Origin: Anthracocystis setariae
Taxonomy: Eukaryota; Basidiomycota; Ustilaginomycetes; Ustilaginales; Ustilaginaceae
Reading direction: 5' to 3'
Assembly (NCBI GenBank): GCA_928724745.1
Contig: CAKMXJ010000003.1
Location: 992,001 to 1,056,000 of the forward strand
DNA: 64,000 bases
The translations under genes and the position numbers were made by a program. Below the pieces are notes generated by a model that ran no database searches, was not told where the DNA came from, and saw nothing but the letters and a program-made list of their open reading frames with translations. Shown here one piece after another: positions 18,600 through 29,874 of the stretch; position 1 is the first letter of the stretch, and every line of letters begins with the position of its first letter.

Positions 18600-20129
18600 C
18601 TAGAGCGAGCCCAACGCCTTGTCGAGCTTTTCCAGGAACAAGTCAGCGTGCTTCTGCTCAAACACGAGCATTGGCCTCAAACGCACCGCCTTGTCACCAC
18701 ATCCACCCATGTGGACACCTTGCTTCCTCATGGCCATGATCAGCTTGTCCCTGGTCTGAGCAGTAACGCCATCGAATGCGAGGAAAGTACCGGCATCCTC
18801 CCCTCTGAGCTTCTCCACCTTGCCGCGTCCAGCGCCATTCTGAATCATGTCTGTGAGCTGCTTGTAGAGGTAGTTTCCGACGTCATCGGTCTTTTGGACG
18901 AGGTTGTGCTGCTGGATGGTGCGGATGATCTGGCGGGCCTGCATGGTGCGCGTCGGATCTCCCATCCAGGTGTTGTAGTTGCGGTACGGCATGGAAGGAC
19001 GCGTGTCGAGGTTGTGGTAGAAGCCGGCGGCTTGCATCTTTTTGGAGAAGGTGACAAAGTCCGGAGGGCTGGTCAAGTTCCACTTGTCATGAGCCCAGAA
19101 CGCACCGGTAGCACCCACACCGGTCTGAACTTCGTCGACGATCATGTAGACGCCGTGCTTCTTGGTGACGTCGCGAAGACCTTGGAAGAAGGCAGGCGAG
19201 GCATGGTTGTCACCGCCCTCGGACTGGATGGGTTCAACGATGAGCGCCGCGACGGGTCCGTATGCCGAACCGGGCTTGTTGGAGTTGACGATGGCTTCCT
19301 CGACGGCGGCCAGGGCGACTTTTTCGGCGTGAGCGTTTTCGCGTGCGTTTTGAGAGAAGGGATACTTGACATCAGGCCAGGCAACGACGGGCCAGTTGAA
19401 GGAAGGAATGTCGAGCTTGTGAATCGCCTTGGACCTGGTTGCCGAAAGCGAGCCAAAGAGTCGACCGTGGAAGGCGCTGGTGAAGCTGAGAATGGTGAGA
19501 TCGGGACTTCCGGGAGCCTCGTTCTTCATGCAACTCTGCATCTCGTCGGGCGTAAACTGAGCTTGCTCTCCTCTTTGGCGTGCACGGTACGCCATGAACG
19601 AGGCCTTGAAGGCATTCTCGTTGGCACACGAACCACACATGGCGGTGAAGATGTTGTTGAGGCCTTTGGGTCGGACGGTGCCGAGACCGGTCTCGACGAG
19701 CTCCTGCCAATTGGTAGGAGGGAACGAACCAAGAGCGGCACGGTTCATGGTGGCGGTGATGAACTCGTCGGTCTTGGCGAGGGCAACAAGATCCGGGTTA
19801 TTGTAGCCAATGGCAATGGAAGCAATCTGAGCAAAGACGTCGAGAAGGACGTTGCCATCTGCGTCAGCGATCCAGTTGCCTTGCGACTTGGCATAGTCGA
19901 CGACGAAGCCGTGAGCACGGTTCTCTTGGAAAGTACCGATGTGGTCGCTAAGCTCCTTGGATTTGGGACCAGGGATGGCCGAGGATACGAGATGTGGCGC
20001 GGAAGGCTCGCCAGGGAAAAGTGAAGAGGAGACGGTTGCCAGAGATCGTCGGTGTTGCTGGAGCTGCACTCGAGGCAGCGATGCGCGAGTGCACGCCTTG
20101 GCGGTGGAAGCAGCGCTGGAAGCGATCAT
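18600..20129 (-). CDS. uga1: 4-aminobutyrate aminotransferase, mitochondrial type
   Basis: 509 residues, intronless, the family's usual length. It converts 4-aminobutyrate plus 2-oxoglutarate to succinic semialdehyde plus glutamate, using pyridoxal phosphate. The first 30 residues are rich in Arg, Ser and Ala without acidic residues, which suggests a mitochondrial presequence. The class-III aminotransferase core shows CGSCANENAFK, SFTSAFHGRLFGSLSATRSK, VEPIQSEGGDNHASPAFF and MIVDEVQTGVGATG. The PLP-lysine motif TFSKKMQAAGF has Lys at about 363-364. The motif set is specific for the GABA branch rather than ornithine transaminase. In Ustilago maydis the homolog is known as gatA. The first Met of the frame fits the presequence. 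Confidence 0.95.
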   Translation of the reverse strand: MIASSAASTAKACTRASLPRVQLQQHRRSLATVSSSLFPGEPSAPHLVSSAIPGPKSKELSDHIGTFQENRAHGFVVDYAKSQGNWIADADGNVLLDVFAQIASIAIGYNNPDLVALAKTDEFITATMNRAALGSFPPTNWQELVETGLGTVRPKGLNNIFTAMCGSCANENAFKASFMAYRARQRGEQAQFTPDEMQSCMKNEAPGSPDLTILSFTSAFHGRLFGSLSATRSKAIHKLDIPSFNWPVVAWPDVKYPFSQNARENAHAEKVALAAVEEAIVNSNKPGSAYGPVAALIVEPIQSEGGDNHASPAFFQGLRDVTKKHGVYMIVDEVQTGVGATGAFWAHDKWNLTSPPDFVTFSKKMQAAGFYHNLDTRPSMPYRNYNTWMGDPTRTMQARQIIRTIQQHNLVQKTDDVGNYLYKQLTDMIQNGAGRGKVEKLRGEDAGTFLAFDGVTAQTRDKLIMAMRKQGVHMGGCGDKAVRLRPMLVFEQKHADLFLEKLDKALGSL

Positions 20130-21505
20130 GTTGTGGATCTATCGTTTGCTTTGGTAGAGTGTCGAACAAGGCAAGGATAGAACGGCGAGTTGTATGGTTT
20201 GCAGCTTATGTATGGTTTGAGCGAGGCCGGCCGGCTGGCTTATCTCTCAATACGCCGAAGCTGTTACGACAAACATGCGAGTCTGCGTGGGGGTAAAAAC
20301 TCGAGCGTCGAATCAGAGCGGGCCATTTGATCAGACAGGCGACCAGAAGGACTCGACGAGCCAGCCACACAGCAGCATCGCTTTGTGCTGGGGCCGGTCA
20401 CAAGGCTACATGGCTCAACAAGCTTGTCGGAGTTGAGCCAGGCCACAGTTTCCGAAGCGACCAGCGCGTCGGCATTTCGCCATGTGCAGTTGGCAACGCT
20501 CCCTGGACGCCAGAAGACCTAGCGCCCAGAGCACCTTTTCGCTCATTATTATTATTATTTTATCGGACATTTAAGCGGCTGTCTGCCAACTTGGACCCTT
20601 TTTTCGTCGGACTTAGGCCAGGCAAACGCCCGTCCGCACCACCACCACCACCACCACCACCACCACATCGGCTCGATACCGATCCCCGATCGTTTACGAT
20701 GGTCGTGTGGTCACTTTCATTTGGCGGCTGATGCAAACCTTGCTATTCGTAACTGTCAATGACGCATGAGCAACCTGGCAACATGCCGTACAGGATGGAT
20801 GGATCTTGGGCAAGAATCTAAGTGATCACATTTCATTTCGTGTGACTTCAGAGAGTCGCCACCACAGTCTGCACAGTGCGTCGCTCGTCACATGGTTGGC
20901 GGAACGCTTGGCTGTCACCACCGTACAGTATATTCACATTGGCACAGTCAACCTTGTTGATGCCTCGTACGTTGTCTGGATGGCCCTCTTTCCCACGCTC
21001 AAGTGAATCACAATACTGCTTTCATCGTCATGTCATGCCGTTGCACATCTACTCACCCCCGCAACAGAGATCCTGCTCACATTCTCCACGGTCAAGTCTC
21101 TGCTCGTCGTAGCACCTTGGCACACGAACGATCACGAGTGCCAACACCTCTGCTATCCGGAAGCCTTTCCTGAACTTACAAGAGTTCACATCCGCCTCCG
21201 TTGCCGAACGGCCGTCTCACAGCACGCCCACTTGTTTCCTTATCCACCCATAAAAGCCATGCATCCCTTTCATCTCTCTTCACTATATTCAGCACCTATC
21301 GAGTGCCCACCGTACTCGCCTGGATCGAAATGAAAGAACGGTCTCCCGTCCATTGGTTCCTCATAACGTCCGTGATTCAGGTCGATTCAAAACACGTTGG
21401 CTGCTCGCTCACCTCGACCGTCCTACTCTAACCTCGATCTTGTGCGCGCCCTCCCTTTTGCCCATGTACTCACTCTGCTCGGCTTGATGTCAAGACGATA
21501 GCGTC
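20130..21505. other. 1.4-kb divergent spacer with two microsatellites
   Basis: It lies between the head-to-head GABA transaminase and kinase genes. It holds an ATT repeat near 20545-20559, an ACC repeat at 20638-20666 and one TACAGTA near 20927. Short open stretches have no protein character. I saw no firm promoter element. Confidence 0.45.
20638..20666 (+). repeat. ACC trinucleotide microsatellite
   Basis: About nine perfect ACC units in noncoding DNA. Confidence 0.9.
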
Positions 21506-24500
21506 ATGTCCTATGTCAAGCAGACCCAGCACGTCCACGGCCTGGCCGCAACTAGGCAACAGAGGCGTCACCAGCTCAGTCCGCACTCCAACGGCGATCC
21601 TCGCGCTGCCCGAGCAAACTCGGTGGTCGCACATGTAGACCAGCGCAACAATGCTGCATGCACTGCTGATCTTCGCAAGATTACACCTAAGCGTGCCGGT
21701 ACAGCGATCGAGCCAGAAGCTTTTAATATCCTCAAACGTTCTCTGTCCAAGCTGCGTCTCAAGGACACTACGTCTCCAAACAAGCAGAGAACAGCCTTGC
21801 CCAAGCGTCCCCCCCTCCAACCTGCCTCCAAGATCCCACAAGCTACGGCCCCTGCACCGTCAACACGCATCGTCAGTTCCCGATCAGAGCATTCTGCCTT
21901 CGTTCTGCACGGCATAGATCAATCCAACTCCAACCGATTCCACTCAACACTTACACACGACAACAAGAATTTGCACCGAGCCCATGCTCAGCAACTGCAG
22001 GTCCCAAACATCATCTCACCTGCTAGTCCTGCCGAGAAGGCCGAGGTCAGAAAGAAAGCAATGCAGTTGGGCATCTTCAAGATCAGTGATGCCGACTTGA
22101 AGGAGCGTTATCGCTTTCTCAATGAGATAGGTACGTAAACTTGTTGACATTTTTCCCCACATATAACCGCCACTGATCCCGATCCATCCCCTCTGTTTGT
22201 CGTCCTACCGTCAGGCACGGGAGAGTGGGGTAGTGTCTGGGCCGTCGAAGCCCTCCGACCCCTTGAACATCTCCCTACTTCCGCCTACCGCTCTTTGCAG
22301 GTGGTAAAACTCACCGGCGTTGGCACGTATACCGTCGACAATACTGCCAACTTCCGTCCTCTGGCGGTCAAACTCTGCAAGCGCGAGACAAAGCACTCGG
22401 CTGCAGCCCGAACCTCGCGGCTGTGGAACGAATTCAAAGTGCTCCGTACTCTCATGGACCAACTTCCTCGCGCAGAGCAGGTCAATCCCAACAGCCCCAA
22501 CTGCCGCGTCCGCAACGACCGCACGGGTTGGCATCCCAACATTGTCAACTTTTACGAATTCCTCCTAACTCCCGGTCTGGCAATGCTTGTGATGCCCAAG
22601 TGCGACGAGGCGATGAAGGTCTGTCTTGGCGAGACCATGTGTCGCAACTACTTTGAACAGCTCCTCTCCGCCGTCCACTGGCTGCATCAACACGGCGTTT
22701 GTCACAACGATATCAAGGTCGATAATCTTTGCGTCACGTTCGACACCTCAGGTCTGGGCAGAGATACCGTGACGCTGCTCGACTTTGGCTTTGCAAACCG
22801 CTACGACCCCACCGGTGCTGACGCTTTCATGAGTCGCGATAATTGGGGCACACCCGAGTATCTTTCTCCCGAACGGTGCCGGTCGACGCTGCACGATGAG
22901 CGCAAGTCCGACATCTGGGCGCTCGGCATCACGTTCTTCGAGATGCTCACCGGCCGCACGCCGTTTGAACGTCACGACGAGAAATTCGATTCCAAGGAAA
23001 AGTTCGAGGTGTACTACACCCGAGCCGAGCGCGGCACGTGGTTGGGCGAGTGGGACATGTCTGGCGAGATGGAGGATCTCATTCGCAAGATGCTGCGTCA
23101 TCTTCCGGACGAGCGTATCGATGCAGCAGGTGCACTGCTTCATCCCCAGTTTGACCCCAAGAATCGCAGCGGCCGTGATTCGTTCGACGAGCTGCTCCAG
23201 CTCTCCACCGAGGACGAGCACATGCAGCGGGCAGTAGAGTCCACGATCCTCGATCACGACGTTTCCAGTTTTCACGACGATTTGGACGAGAGCGACGTCA
23301 TGATCGAGGAGGTGGTGGGCCTAAGTGAACGGTTGGAGGATGAGGTGCCGTCGTTGCTCGCATCTCCGGGGGTGTCTCGGGCCGCCGCCGTTACTGCTCA
23401 TACGTCTCTCATTCCAGGCTCGCCGTCACTGTCGCAGGTGGGGATGGACTCTCGACTGACTGACCTCATGTGCGTCAGTCCACCCTGGCGCGGACCCCGA
23501 CCGCGTCAAGGCACACCGATTCCATCTGCGCAACGTGATCACATCCTCAACCAGAGCCTCATTGATAAATTGGATCAGGAAGACGACAGCGATACCTCGT
23601 TGAGCGATCACTCGCCCGTCGCCATCCGCCGTGCATCGCGAGCTAGCATCTCCAAGCCTGCCCTAATAGCTCCCAAGCAGTCGCCGTTCCGTCTCAGACT
23701 GGGCCAGTCGCAAGTGCAAGCACAGCATGTGGCTTCCACCCCACTCTCAACTCCAGCTACCCTCCCTCCCGCTGCCCCCGCGCAGTGTCCCACCTCACTC
23801 CCTGCAGTTGAGCACCCGCATCCGAAGCCATTGGCGACGCTCCCTCGACCGGAAGCGAGGGGCAATGTCGTCGCTTCGCTCGCCAAGAAGTTCGATGCAT
23901 CCAACTTCCTGTCGCGTCCGCCTGCACACGTTGTCACCGCGCTCGGCGGTGGGCAGAACCAAGGCGAACCCGGTGGCTTGGGCTTGACGTTCCGCGGACA
24001 CACCAAGCCGGAAGGCCATCGTCGCTCCAAGTCGTATAACCTGACCACTGCGCACGAACGCGGTGCGAGTCGTCAGCCGATTCGGCGATCTACTGGCTCG
24101 CTCGTTCCGACCGCACCTGTGGAGGAGATGCTGCCGTGTGCGCGACGATTGTTCGCACCTGCGTCTGCGCCGCATCGTGCGATGCATCCGCTTCTGTGCG
24201 GGGTGGATAAAGCGCAACGGGAGGCGGCGGCGGCGGTGGTGGTGGTGTCGGATCAGGTGGTGGTCAAGAAGCTAAAGCGAATGGCGTCGCTTGCTGGGAT
24301 GCTGACCAAGATGATCGATGAGACGAAAACGTCGCTCCTGTCACCGGCACTTGGAACTCCGCGTAAAAGGATGGATACGACCAGCACCGATACGCCCATA
24401 GATATCTCGCCCGGTCTGCTGCACTCCTCCCCCGAGGCGGCAGCGGCGGTCGAGGAGGAGGGGAAGGGGAAGGAGGAGGAGGAGGAGGAGGAGGAGGAGG

Positions 24501-24814
24501 AGGAGGAGGGTGATGCATCTTTGGTTTCGGCTGCGTTTTCGGTGGATCTTAGTGGTGGTGGCAGTGTATCGTCGGCGCAGGTGGAGGGCATGTATAGTTC
24601 GTTCCTGCTCGGTCAGAATGTGTGTCGGAGTGGGGAGGGGTTTATGTCTCCGACCAAGCCGCCGATGACGATGGTGGGGGGGAGGGGGAGGGGGAGGGGG
24701 AGGACGTTGGCGGCATTGTTGGCGCCACTGAGGGATGATGGGAAGACTTGTCCAGAGCAGAAGAGTGTGGGGAAGTCGGGCAAGTTAGCCCGCTTGTTTA
24801 GGAAGCAGGGTTAG
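21506..24814 (+). CDS. Divergent Ser/Thr protein kinase, two exons
   Basis: Exons 21506-22130 and 22215-24814 give 1074 residues. The 84-bp intron (GTACGT..TCAG) falls just inside the glycine-rich loop and its removal restores GTGEWGSV at residues 209-216. The kinase domain follows: AVK with Lys261, HND at 372-374 with KVDN, DFG at 398-400, GTPEYLSPE and SDIWALGITFFEML. The catalytic Asp is kept, but the HRD Arg is Asn, so this is a non-RD kinase. About 45 residues separate the glycine loop from the ATP-binding Lys, much longer than the usual 15-20. The 200-residue N-terminus and the roughly 500-residue C-terminus are low complexity, including a long Glu tract encoded by GAG repeats at 24471-24510 and a GR repeat near the end. 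I cannot place it in a named kinase subfamily. Confidence 0.88.
24471..24510 (+). repeat. GAG microsatellite inside the kinase gene
   Basis: Nearly perfect GAG units encode an uninterrupted Glu run in the kinase C-terminal region, so length changes stay in frame. Confidence 0.9.
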
Positions 24815-25014
24815 TTTACGGTAGATACGGTTTCGTTTTAAGTTTCAGCATCGCAGTCTAGCCTCTATCCAGGGCTCTCACGTTCTTTTATCACATCTCC
24901 AAAGTGCTTTCATTCAATCATTTTTGTTTTTGAGATTAGCCAGCTCGATCGTGATTCAGGGATACTGAGGTGGGATTGGGAATGTGAGTGGTGGAGTTTT
25001 GGAAGTGATGTGAA

Positions 25015-28000
25015 CTATTCGAACGGGACAATTGTTGACAGATCAAGATCCATGGCGGCCATAGCGGCTTGGGTTAAACTGTAATCGTAGTCTACGGGAT
25101 CGTGGTTATCGAACGCGATAAAATGCTCCTCGTCCTCCTCGTGCTGGTTGAGTTCGTCATTCATGTGGATGCTCATGGCGACTCTATCTATCCTACCTAT
25201 GGTGACGTGGTTTGTGTTGACGGGTATACTACTGCTAGTGGTCGATTCGGTATCGTATGTAGCCGCACTGGTAGCGATCGAACTCGATCGCTGACGACAA
25301 AACCCGCCTGCATGTCGCAACGGATAACGCTGCAAATGTTTAAGCGTCTCCAACATCGACAACAAATGCAACGTCAGCGTAATCATAAACGTGTTATACC
25401 CATACACATTCGAATACCTCGGTCGACGAGTCGAACTGAAAAACAAACACGCCCTCCACAACGAATCAACCATCTCCTGCGTCCGTCGAGGCGTCAATTC
25501 CCCCCCACCCTCCTCCTCCTCCTCCTCCAGGAGAACACCACCACCACCACCACCACCTCGTACAGCATTTTCACGATCCACGTGTGAACCAACTTGGCCA
25601 CTATCAACAGCAGTCAAGATAGGAGATGCCTGAGATAGTGGAGACAAAGGCGAGATCGGTTGAGCCATGTCAACATTTACCCCTCCGCCAAAGCTGACTG
25701 AAGTGGAAAGTTCAAGATCGTCCTTGAGTCCAGATAATTCTGTCGGTGTAGGAGTGTGTGAACTCGTGCGTCGCTCCAACCCAACTTCCTGAGATGCCTT
25801 CCTCTTGACTGCCGAACAAGTGTCATTTGGGATGCAGCTCGTGTTAGACGAGCCATCGGCACTTTCGACCGTAGGAATGGATGCAGATGCTCTCATCTGT
25901 TTACCGTCCACCGTACGCTCGCTTATCACGCTGACGGCGTCCTCGTCATCACTGGACGCGAGTTCGAACGGCTCCGTCGAACTACCATCTCCTCGAAGCA
26001 CGTCAAGCCCCGATGTTGGTGTTTGACTCCTGGAAGAATGAGTTGCCCTCGCCTCAACAGCTGCACCTGCTGCATCGGAACGACCGTGTCCATTGCATCT
26101 ACCTAATTCCACCATAGGAGAGATGAGAGGGTCCACTGCATCTGCCTCGGGCGCCGTGCCATTCACTCGGGTCTTATCGACCCTGCTACCAAAAGCGGCG
26201 GCCTCCGAAATACTGCAAATGCCCTTGCGCAACCGATTGCAGATGGCTCGCATGCTGTCCAACGTACTGTTTTCCCGATCCGACCGAGTCTTCCTAGAAA
26301 CCCTCGCCCAAGGTAGACGCCCAGTCAGAAGATGAACTTCGGACACGATCAGTGTTCCACTTGTCGGAGCTTCGGCGCCGCTTAGTCCATCCCAAGGCTT
26401 ATCGACGTCCGGATGGTACGATGCGATCAAACGAGCCATTCCCCTGAGATCCCTCGTGAACTTTTGGAACAGCAGGATATAGCGATGTCCTTCCTCCACC
26501 ACCTTGGCATCCCCAAAGTCCTTCAATACCTGAGGAGACTGCAGGAAGGAACTGTACGACCAACCGATCCTCTCCAATAGCTGTGGAAACGTCGCATCTT
26601 TAAACGGCCATGGCGAGGCAGCCATAGCATCTGGTGCAGCAGAGGAATTCGAACGACTTGTTTGGAGTGGATCCCTCGCACCATTCACGCCGCTGCCCAC
26701 TGTAGCTCTGGCTACGCTGACTGGGACTCGGTCGTCGACCAAGCTACTGAACTGGCTCCCGTACTCAGAAAGGACTTCGTCCTCTTCGTAGCAGTCTGCC
26801 GCACCTACAGTGATCAAACCTGTCTCTGGATCCGTGTTCTTGTCCAGGGACGGCGTGTCGGTCTCGTTCCAATTCACCTCTCGGTAGAGATATCCCAGAA
26901 CTCTCTGACTCGAGTAGACCAGTTTGCCTTCCCTAGGTTCTCCCTGAGCAAGAAAGTCCGGGATGGTGGGCTCACGGTGGCAAGGCATCTCGTTCCTTCT
27001 CACTGCTACGCCTGTTTTGCGGAAGTCCGTGGCTTGGGAATGAAGCCTGGCCAGTACTTTGCAGCGCGGATCGTAAGAACCGTCTTGGCTAGCGTCCGAG
27101 ATGCGCAAGTGAAGGTGCGATACAAGGCCGATGAAGTCGTTGAGCATGTAGTCGCAGAAGAACACGGCCAGATCATGCGCATGGCAGTCGCGATGAAGCG
27201 TATGATGTTCGGTCTTTTTATGGAATACCGCTTCAGGCTGCTGCGTCGGAGGAAACAGGCGCGCCTCTTCATAGACAGTGTACAGATCTCCATCGAGATC
27301 ACCACCTCCAAGTCTGCGCGGGAGAGGCTGGAGGCGGCTGCAGGTGTCAAACACAACGACATTGCGAAGCTGCAAAAGGGGATGGCCGAGAGGCGGCTTG
27401 ACACACGTCACCATGGCGATGTCGCCTGGATCGATGGTGGGAGAGCGACCAATCAACTTGCGTCCGGTAAGGATTCGACGGACCACCTGGCCGGATTCCA
27501 CGATCTCAACTTGCACAAAGATCTCGCCCTCCTTGAGGAAACCAAATTCGTCGGCAATGCCCATGAGCGTCACACCCTTGACTGGGATCCTGGCTTTGCG
27601 CTTCATGTCGCCCAATGCTGCAGCTGTGACAGCCTTGGAGATGACGAGGAAGAAGCTGTCACTATCCACCGACTTGGCTCCCAGTCCGAGCTTGTGGAGC
27701 TTTTCGAACAGTGCGTGCAAATTGCAGCCGGTGCCGAATCCGTAAGCGGAGCAGAGGCGTGCAGTCTCTTGAAAGTTGCTGCGAGCTCTACCGATCAAAG
27801 AGATTGCCTCCTCTTGAATCGCGAGAAAGGCCGCGGCCGGAACGCCTCGATCTTCCAGAGCATTGATCAGCGGGCGATTCAACTTGGCGGGCAGACATCG
27901 GGAAGATGAGTTGGCCACCTCAAGATCGTAATGCGGGGAGCCGAACTTGGTCATACTCGGGCGGAGAATGATTGCTCTTCCCTTTAATCTAGGATTGACA

Positions 28001-29874
28001 GCAAGCACGCCTTTACTGCCGCCGAGTCGAATCTGGATCGCGGATGGTGCGGAAGCCTTCAAGAGCTTGCGTTTGCGACGCTCACCGTGAATGGTTACAT
28101 AGCGTTCCCACACCTCGGCCATGAGCTGAGGCGAGATTTGACCGACTCCATCGGTGTAAACCTGCATGTTGTCTGGCGTGGTTTTATCATCACTCTTTTT
28201 GATCAAGTTGGCAGGCACCTCTACGGTACGTGCCGTGGCGCTGAAGGCTTGTGAGAGCCGGGCGCCGAGCTGTGCCGGCTTGCGAATCACATCTGAGAAG
28301 TCGCCAAGACTTTGGCGGATGAAAGAGGCGTCGATTCGATTGCCAGCCTCGTCCTGAAACGGGGTCACAAACCAGATGGTGTGAGTGTTCATGGATGACG
28401 ATGACCAAGCGAGCATGTCCCAATGGCGTCCTGCTACCGTGAGCCCATCCTTGAGGATATCGAGGACGCGTGACTTGATGTAGGACTCGCTTTCGTTGAA
28501 GCCATAATTGGCCTTGATGGCAGTGACGCTTTCACGATCTTCGTTGGTAAACATGACTCTGGCGAAATGGTGCCAGTGCTTGCGATAAGCACGAAGCACG
28601 CGGTTCGAGACGTGATCTTGAGGTCCAGACAAGAGGATGCGACTCGGCGTCACGTCAATGTGCAACATGGGCGATAGATAGTCGTCGCCATCCGGGTTCG
28701 GCGGGTCTTGAAATGTCAATAGCTCCATAGCATCGTGTTCCACTGCCTCTGCGCGAGCTTCATCCCACAGCTTTATGACGGCCTTGACAGATTGATCCTC
28801 GTCTACGCCTCGCTCGTGTCGCACTTCGAGCTTTGGCAAAAAGTTTTTGAGCACGGTAAGGGCAAGCTGCTGCTGACCATGATGGATGAGTTCTTCGATT
28901 CGCGGATTGATTTTTTGGAGTGCAGAGATGTTGAGAAGTTCGTTGCGCAACAAAGCTTCACGAAGGAAAGCGAGCTCGATGGCAAGATTCTTGCTTCGAC
29001 GGAAGAAAGCCTCGACAAAGCCGTTGTAATTGTCTGTGGTCATTTTGATCTTTTCCATCCTGATGCGAGCGACGCCGGGTAGTGTGCTCTCGAGGGCATG
29101 ATAGAGGTCGTCGGCCGCTTTCCTTCCATTTCTATCTGCGCTGAAGGCGATTCGGATGACTCTGGAAGGAAGCGTGAAGCCATGCTCGTGGCTGTTGGAT
29201 GCATGGGAGCCAGACAGCTGAGGGTTCTGCCTGAGTTCGAAGAGAAAGATGGCGCCGACTTGCTGGGAAGACGGGTGGGCGTGCTCGACGAAGGCGCTGC
29301 TATAACCTCGCACCTCTCTTGGCAAAAAGGAAACGCGCAGATGCGGAAGTTCGATGCGGATCACGGCTCGTTCGTCGATGATCAATCGGAGCGTATTGCC
29401 AGAGACTTGACGGGTGGGACAGAAGCGAAGATGTGCGGACCAATAGCCTAAATGTGCCATGCCAAAGCGGAAGCTCTGTGCATGTTTCTTTGCGCTGGTA
29501 GAGGGCTGCCAGTCTGTGGCATTCTCCGAGATAGCGTGGACCAAGGATTTGGATGGCAATTGTCTACCTTGATCGAGTTTGAGGTCGTAGTTGCGTACAA
29601 AGCTCTGTTGTTTTGCGTAGTGCAAGAACCAGAGACCTACCTTTGCCTTGGCAAAAGTGATGAAGCCAATGTCACGCCTACTTGCTTGGTCGACCCGTCG
29701 AAAGAAGAACCCCTTGTCGATTGGAACGAGAGCATTGACAGCATGGTGCGGTTGTTGAATGCCGAAGGGGTAGGATATTAGGAAATGCTTTTCGGTCTTG
29801 AGCACGGCGAAGATGAAACGCTCAATGGCATTGCTGTCCAAGTGTTTGGGGATATTGAACACGGCAACTTCCAT
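25015..29874 (-). CDS. RNA-dependent RNA polymerase of the RNAi type
   Basis: Intronless, about 1619 residues from the Met at 29874 (MEVAVFNIPKHLDSNAIERF). The open frame runs seven codons further up, but this Met opens an RRM-like N-terminus typical of the family. These cellular polymerases copy single-stranded RNA into double-stranded RNA for Dicer. The RdRP core shows YTDGVGQIS, RLGGSKGVLAVNPRLKGR and CVKPPLGHPLLQLRNVVVF. The catalytic loop GGGDLDGDLY has Asp at about 859, 861 and 863, the invariant DxDGD triad. The region after about residue 1200 is Ser/Gly/Glu-rich, with a Gly run and a Glu run encoded by trinucleotide repeats, and is probably disordered. There are no frameshifts or stops, so the gene looks functional. 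Class (QDE-1, RRP or Rdp1-like) cannot be fixed by eye. Confidence 0.93.
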   Translation of the reverse strand: MEVAVFNIPKHLDSNAIERFIFAVLKTEKHFLISYPFGIQQPHHAVNALVPIDKGFFFRRVDQASRRDIGFITFAKAKVGLWFLHYAKQQSFVRNYDLKLDQGRQLPSKSLVHAISENATDWQPSTSAKKHAQSFRFGMAHLGYWSAHLRFCPTRQVSGNTLRLIIDERAVIRIELPHLRVSFLPREVRGYSSAFVEHAHPSSQQVGAIFLFELRQNPQLSGSHASNSHEHGFTLPSRVIRIAFSADRNGRKAADDLYHALESTLPGVARIRMEKIKMTTDNYNGFVEAFFRRSKNLAIELAFLREALLRNELLNISALQKINPRIEELIHHGQQQLALTVLKNFLPKLEVRHERGVDEDQSVKAVIKLWDEARAEAVEHDAMELLTFQDPPNPDGDDYLSPMLHIDVTPSRILLSGPQDHVSNRVLRAYRKHWHHFARVMFTNEDRESVTAIKANYGFNESESYIKSRVLDILKDGLTVAGRHWDMLAWSSSSMNTHTIWFVTPFQDEAGNRIDASFIRQSLGDFSDVIRKPAQLGARLSQAFSATARTVEVPANLIKKSDDKTTPDNMQVYTDGVGQISPQLMAEVWERYVTIHGERRKRKLLKASAPSAIQIRLGGSKGVLAVNPRLKGRAIILRPSMTKFGSPHYDLEVANSSSRCLPAKLNRPLINALEDRGVPAAAFLAIQEEAISLIGRARSNFQETARLCSAYGFGTGCNLHALFEKLHKLGLGAKSVDSDSFFLVISKAVTAAALGDMKRKARIPVKGVTLMGIADEFGFLKEGEIFVQVEIVESGQVVRRILTGRKLIGRSPTIDPGDIAMVTCVKPPLGHPLLQLRNVVVFDTCSRLQPLPRRLGGGDLDGDLYTVYEEARLFPPTQQPEAVFHKKTEHHTLHRDCHAHDLAVFFCDYMLNDFIGLVSHLHLRISDASQDGSYDPRCKVLARLHSQATDFRKTGVAVRRNEMPCHREPTIPDFLAQGEPREGKLVYSSQRVLGYLYREVNWNETDTPSLDKNTDPETGLITVGAADCYEEDEVLSEYGSQFSSLVDDRVPVSVARATVGSGVNGARDPLQTSRSNSSAAPDAMAASPWPFKDATFPQLLERIGWSYSSFLQSPQVLKDFGDAKVVEEGHRYILLFQKFTRDLRGMARLIASYHPDVDKPWDGLSGAEAPTSGTLIVSEVHLLTGRLPWARVSRKTRSDRENSTLDSMRAICNRLRKGICSISEAAAFGSRVDKTRVNGTAPEADAVDPLISPMVELGRCNGHGRSDAAGAAVEARATHSSRSQTPTSGLDVLRGDGSSTEPFELASSDDEDAVSVISERTVDGKQMRASASIPTVESADGSSNTSCIPNDTCSAVKRKASQEVGLERRTSSHTPTPTELSGLKDDLELSTSVSFGGGVNVDMAQPISPLSPLSQASPILTAVDSGQVGSHVDRENAVRGGGGGGGVLLEEEEEEGGGELTPRRTQEMVDSLWRACLFFSSTRRPRYSNVYGYNTFMITLTLHLLSMLETLKHLQRYPLRHAGGFCRQRSSSIATSAATYDTESTTSSSIPVNTNHVTIGRIDRVAMSIHMNDELNQHEEDEEHFIAFDNHDPVDYDYSLTQAAMAAMDLDLSTIVPFE

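Noticed and set aside
18648..20024. 458-codon frame antisense to GABA transaminase
   Set aside because: Biased C-ending codons on the coding strand remove stops from the antisense frame. The real strand has clear enzyme motifs.
26662..27909. 415-codon frame antisense to the RdRP gene
   Set aside because: It covers the catalytic region of the polymerase on the other strand and shows no family features.
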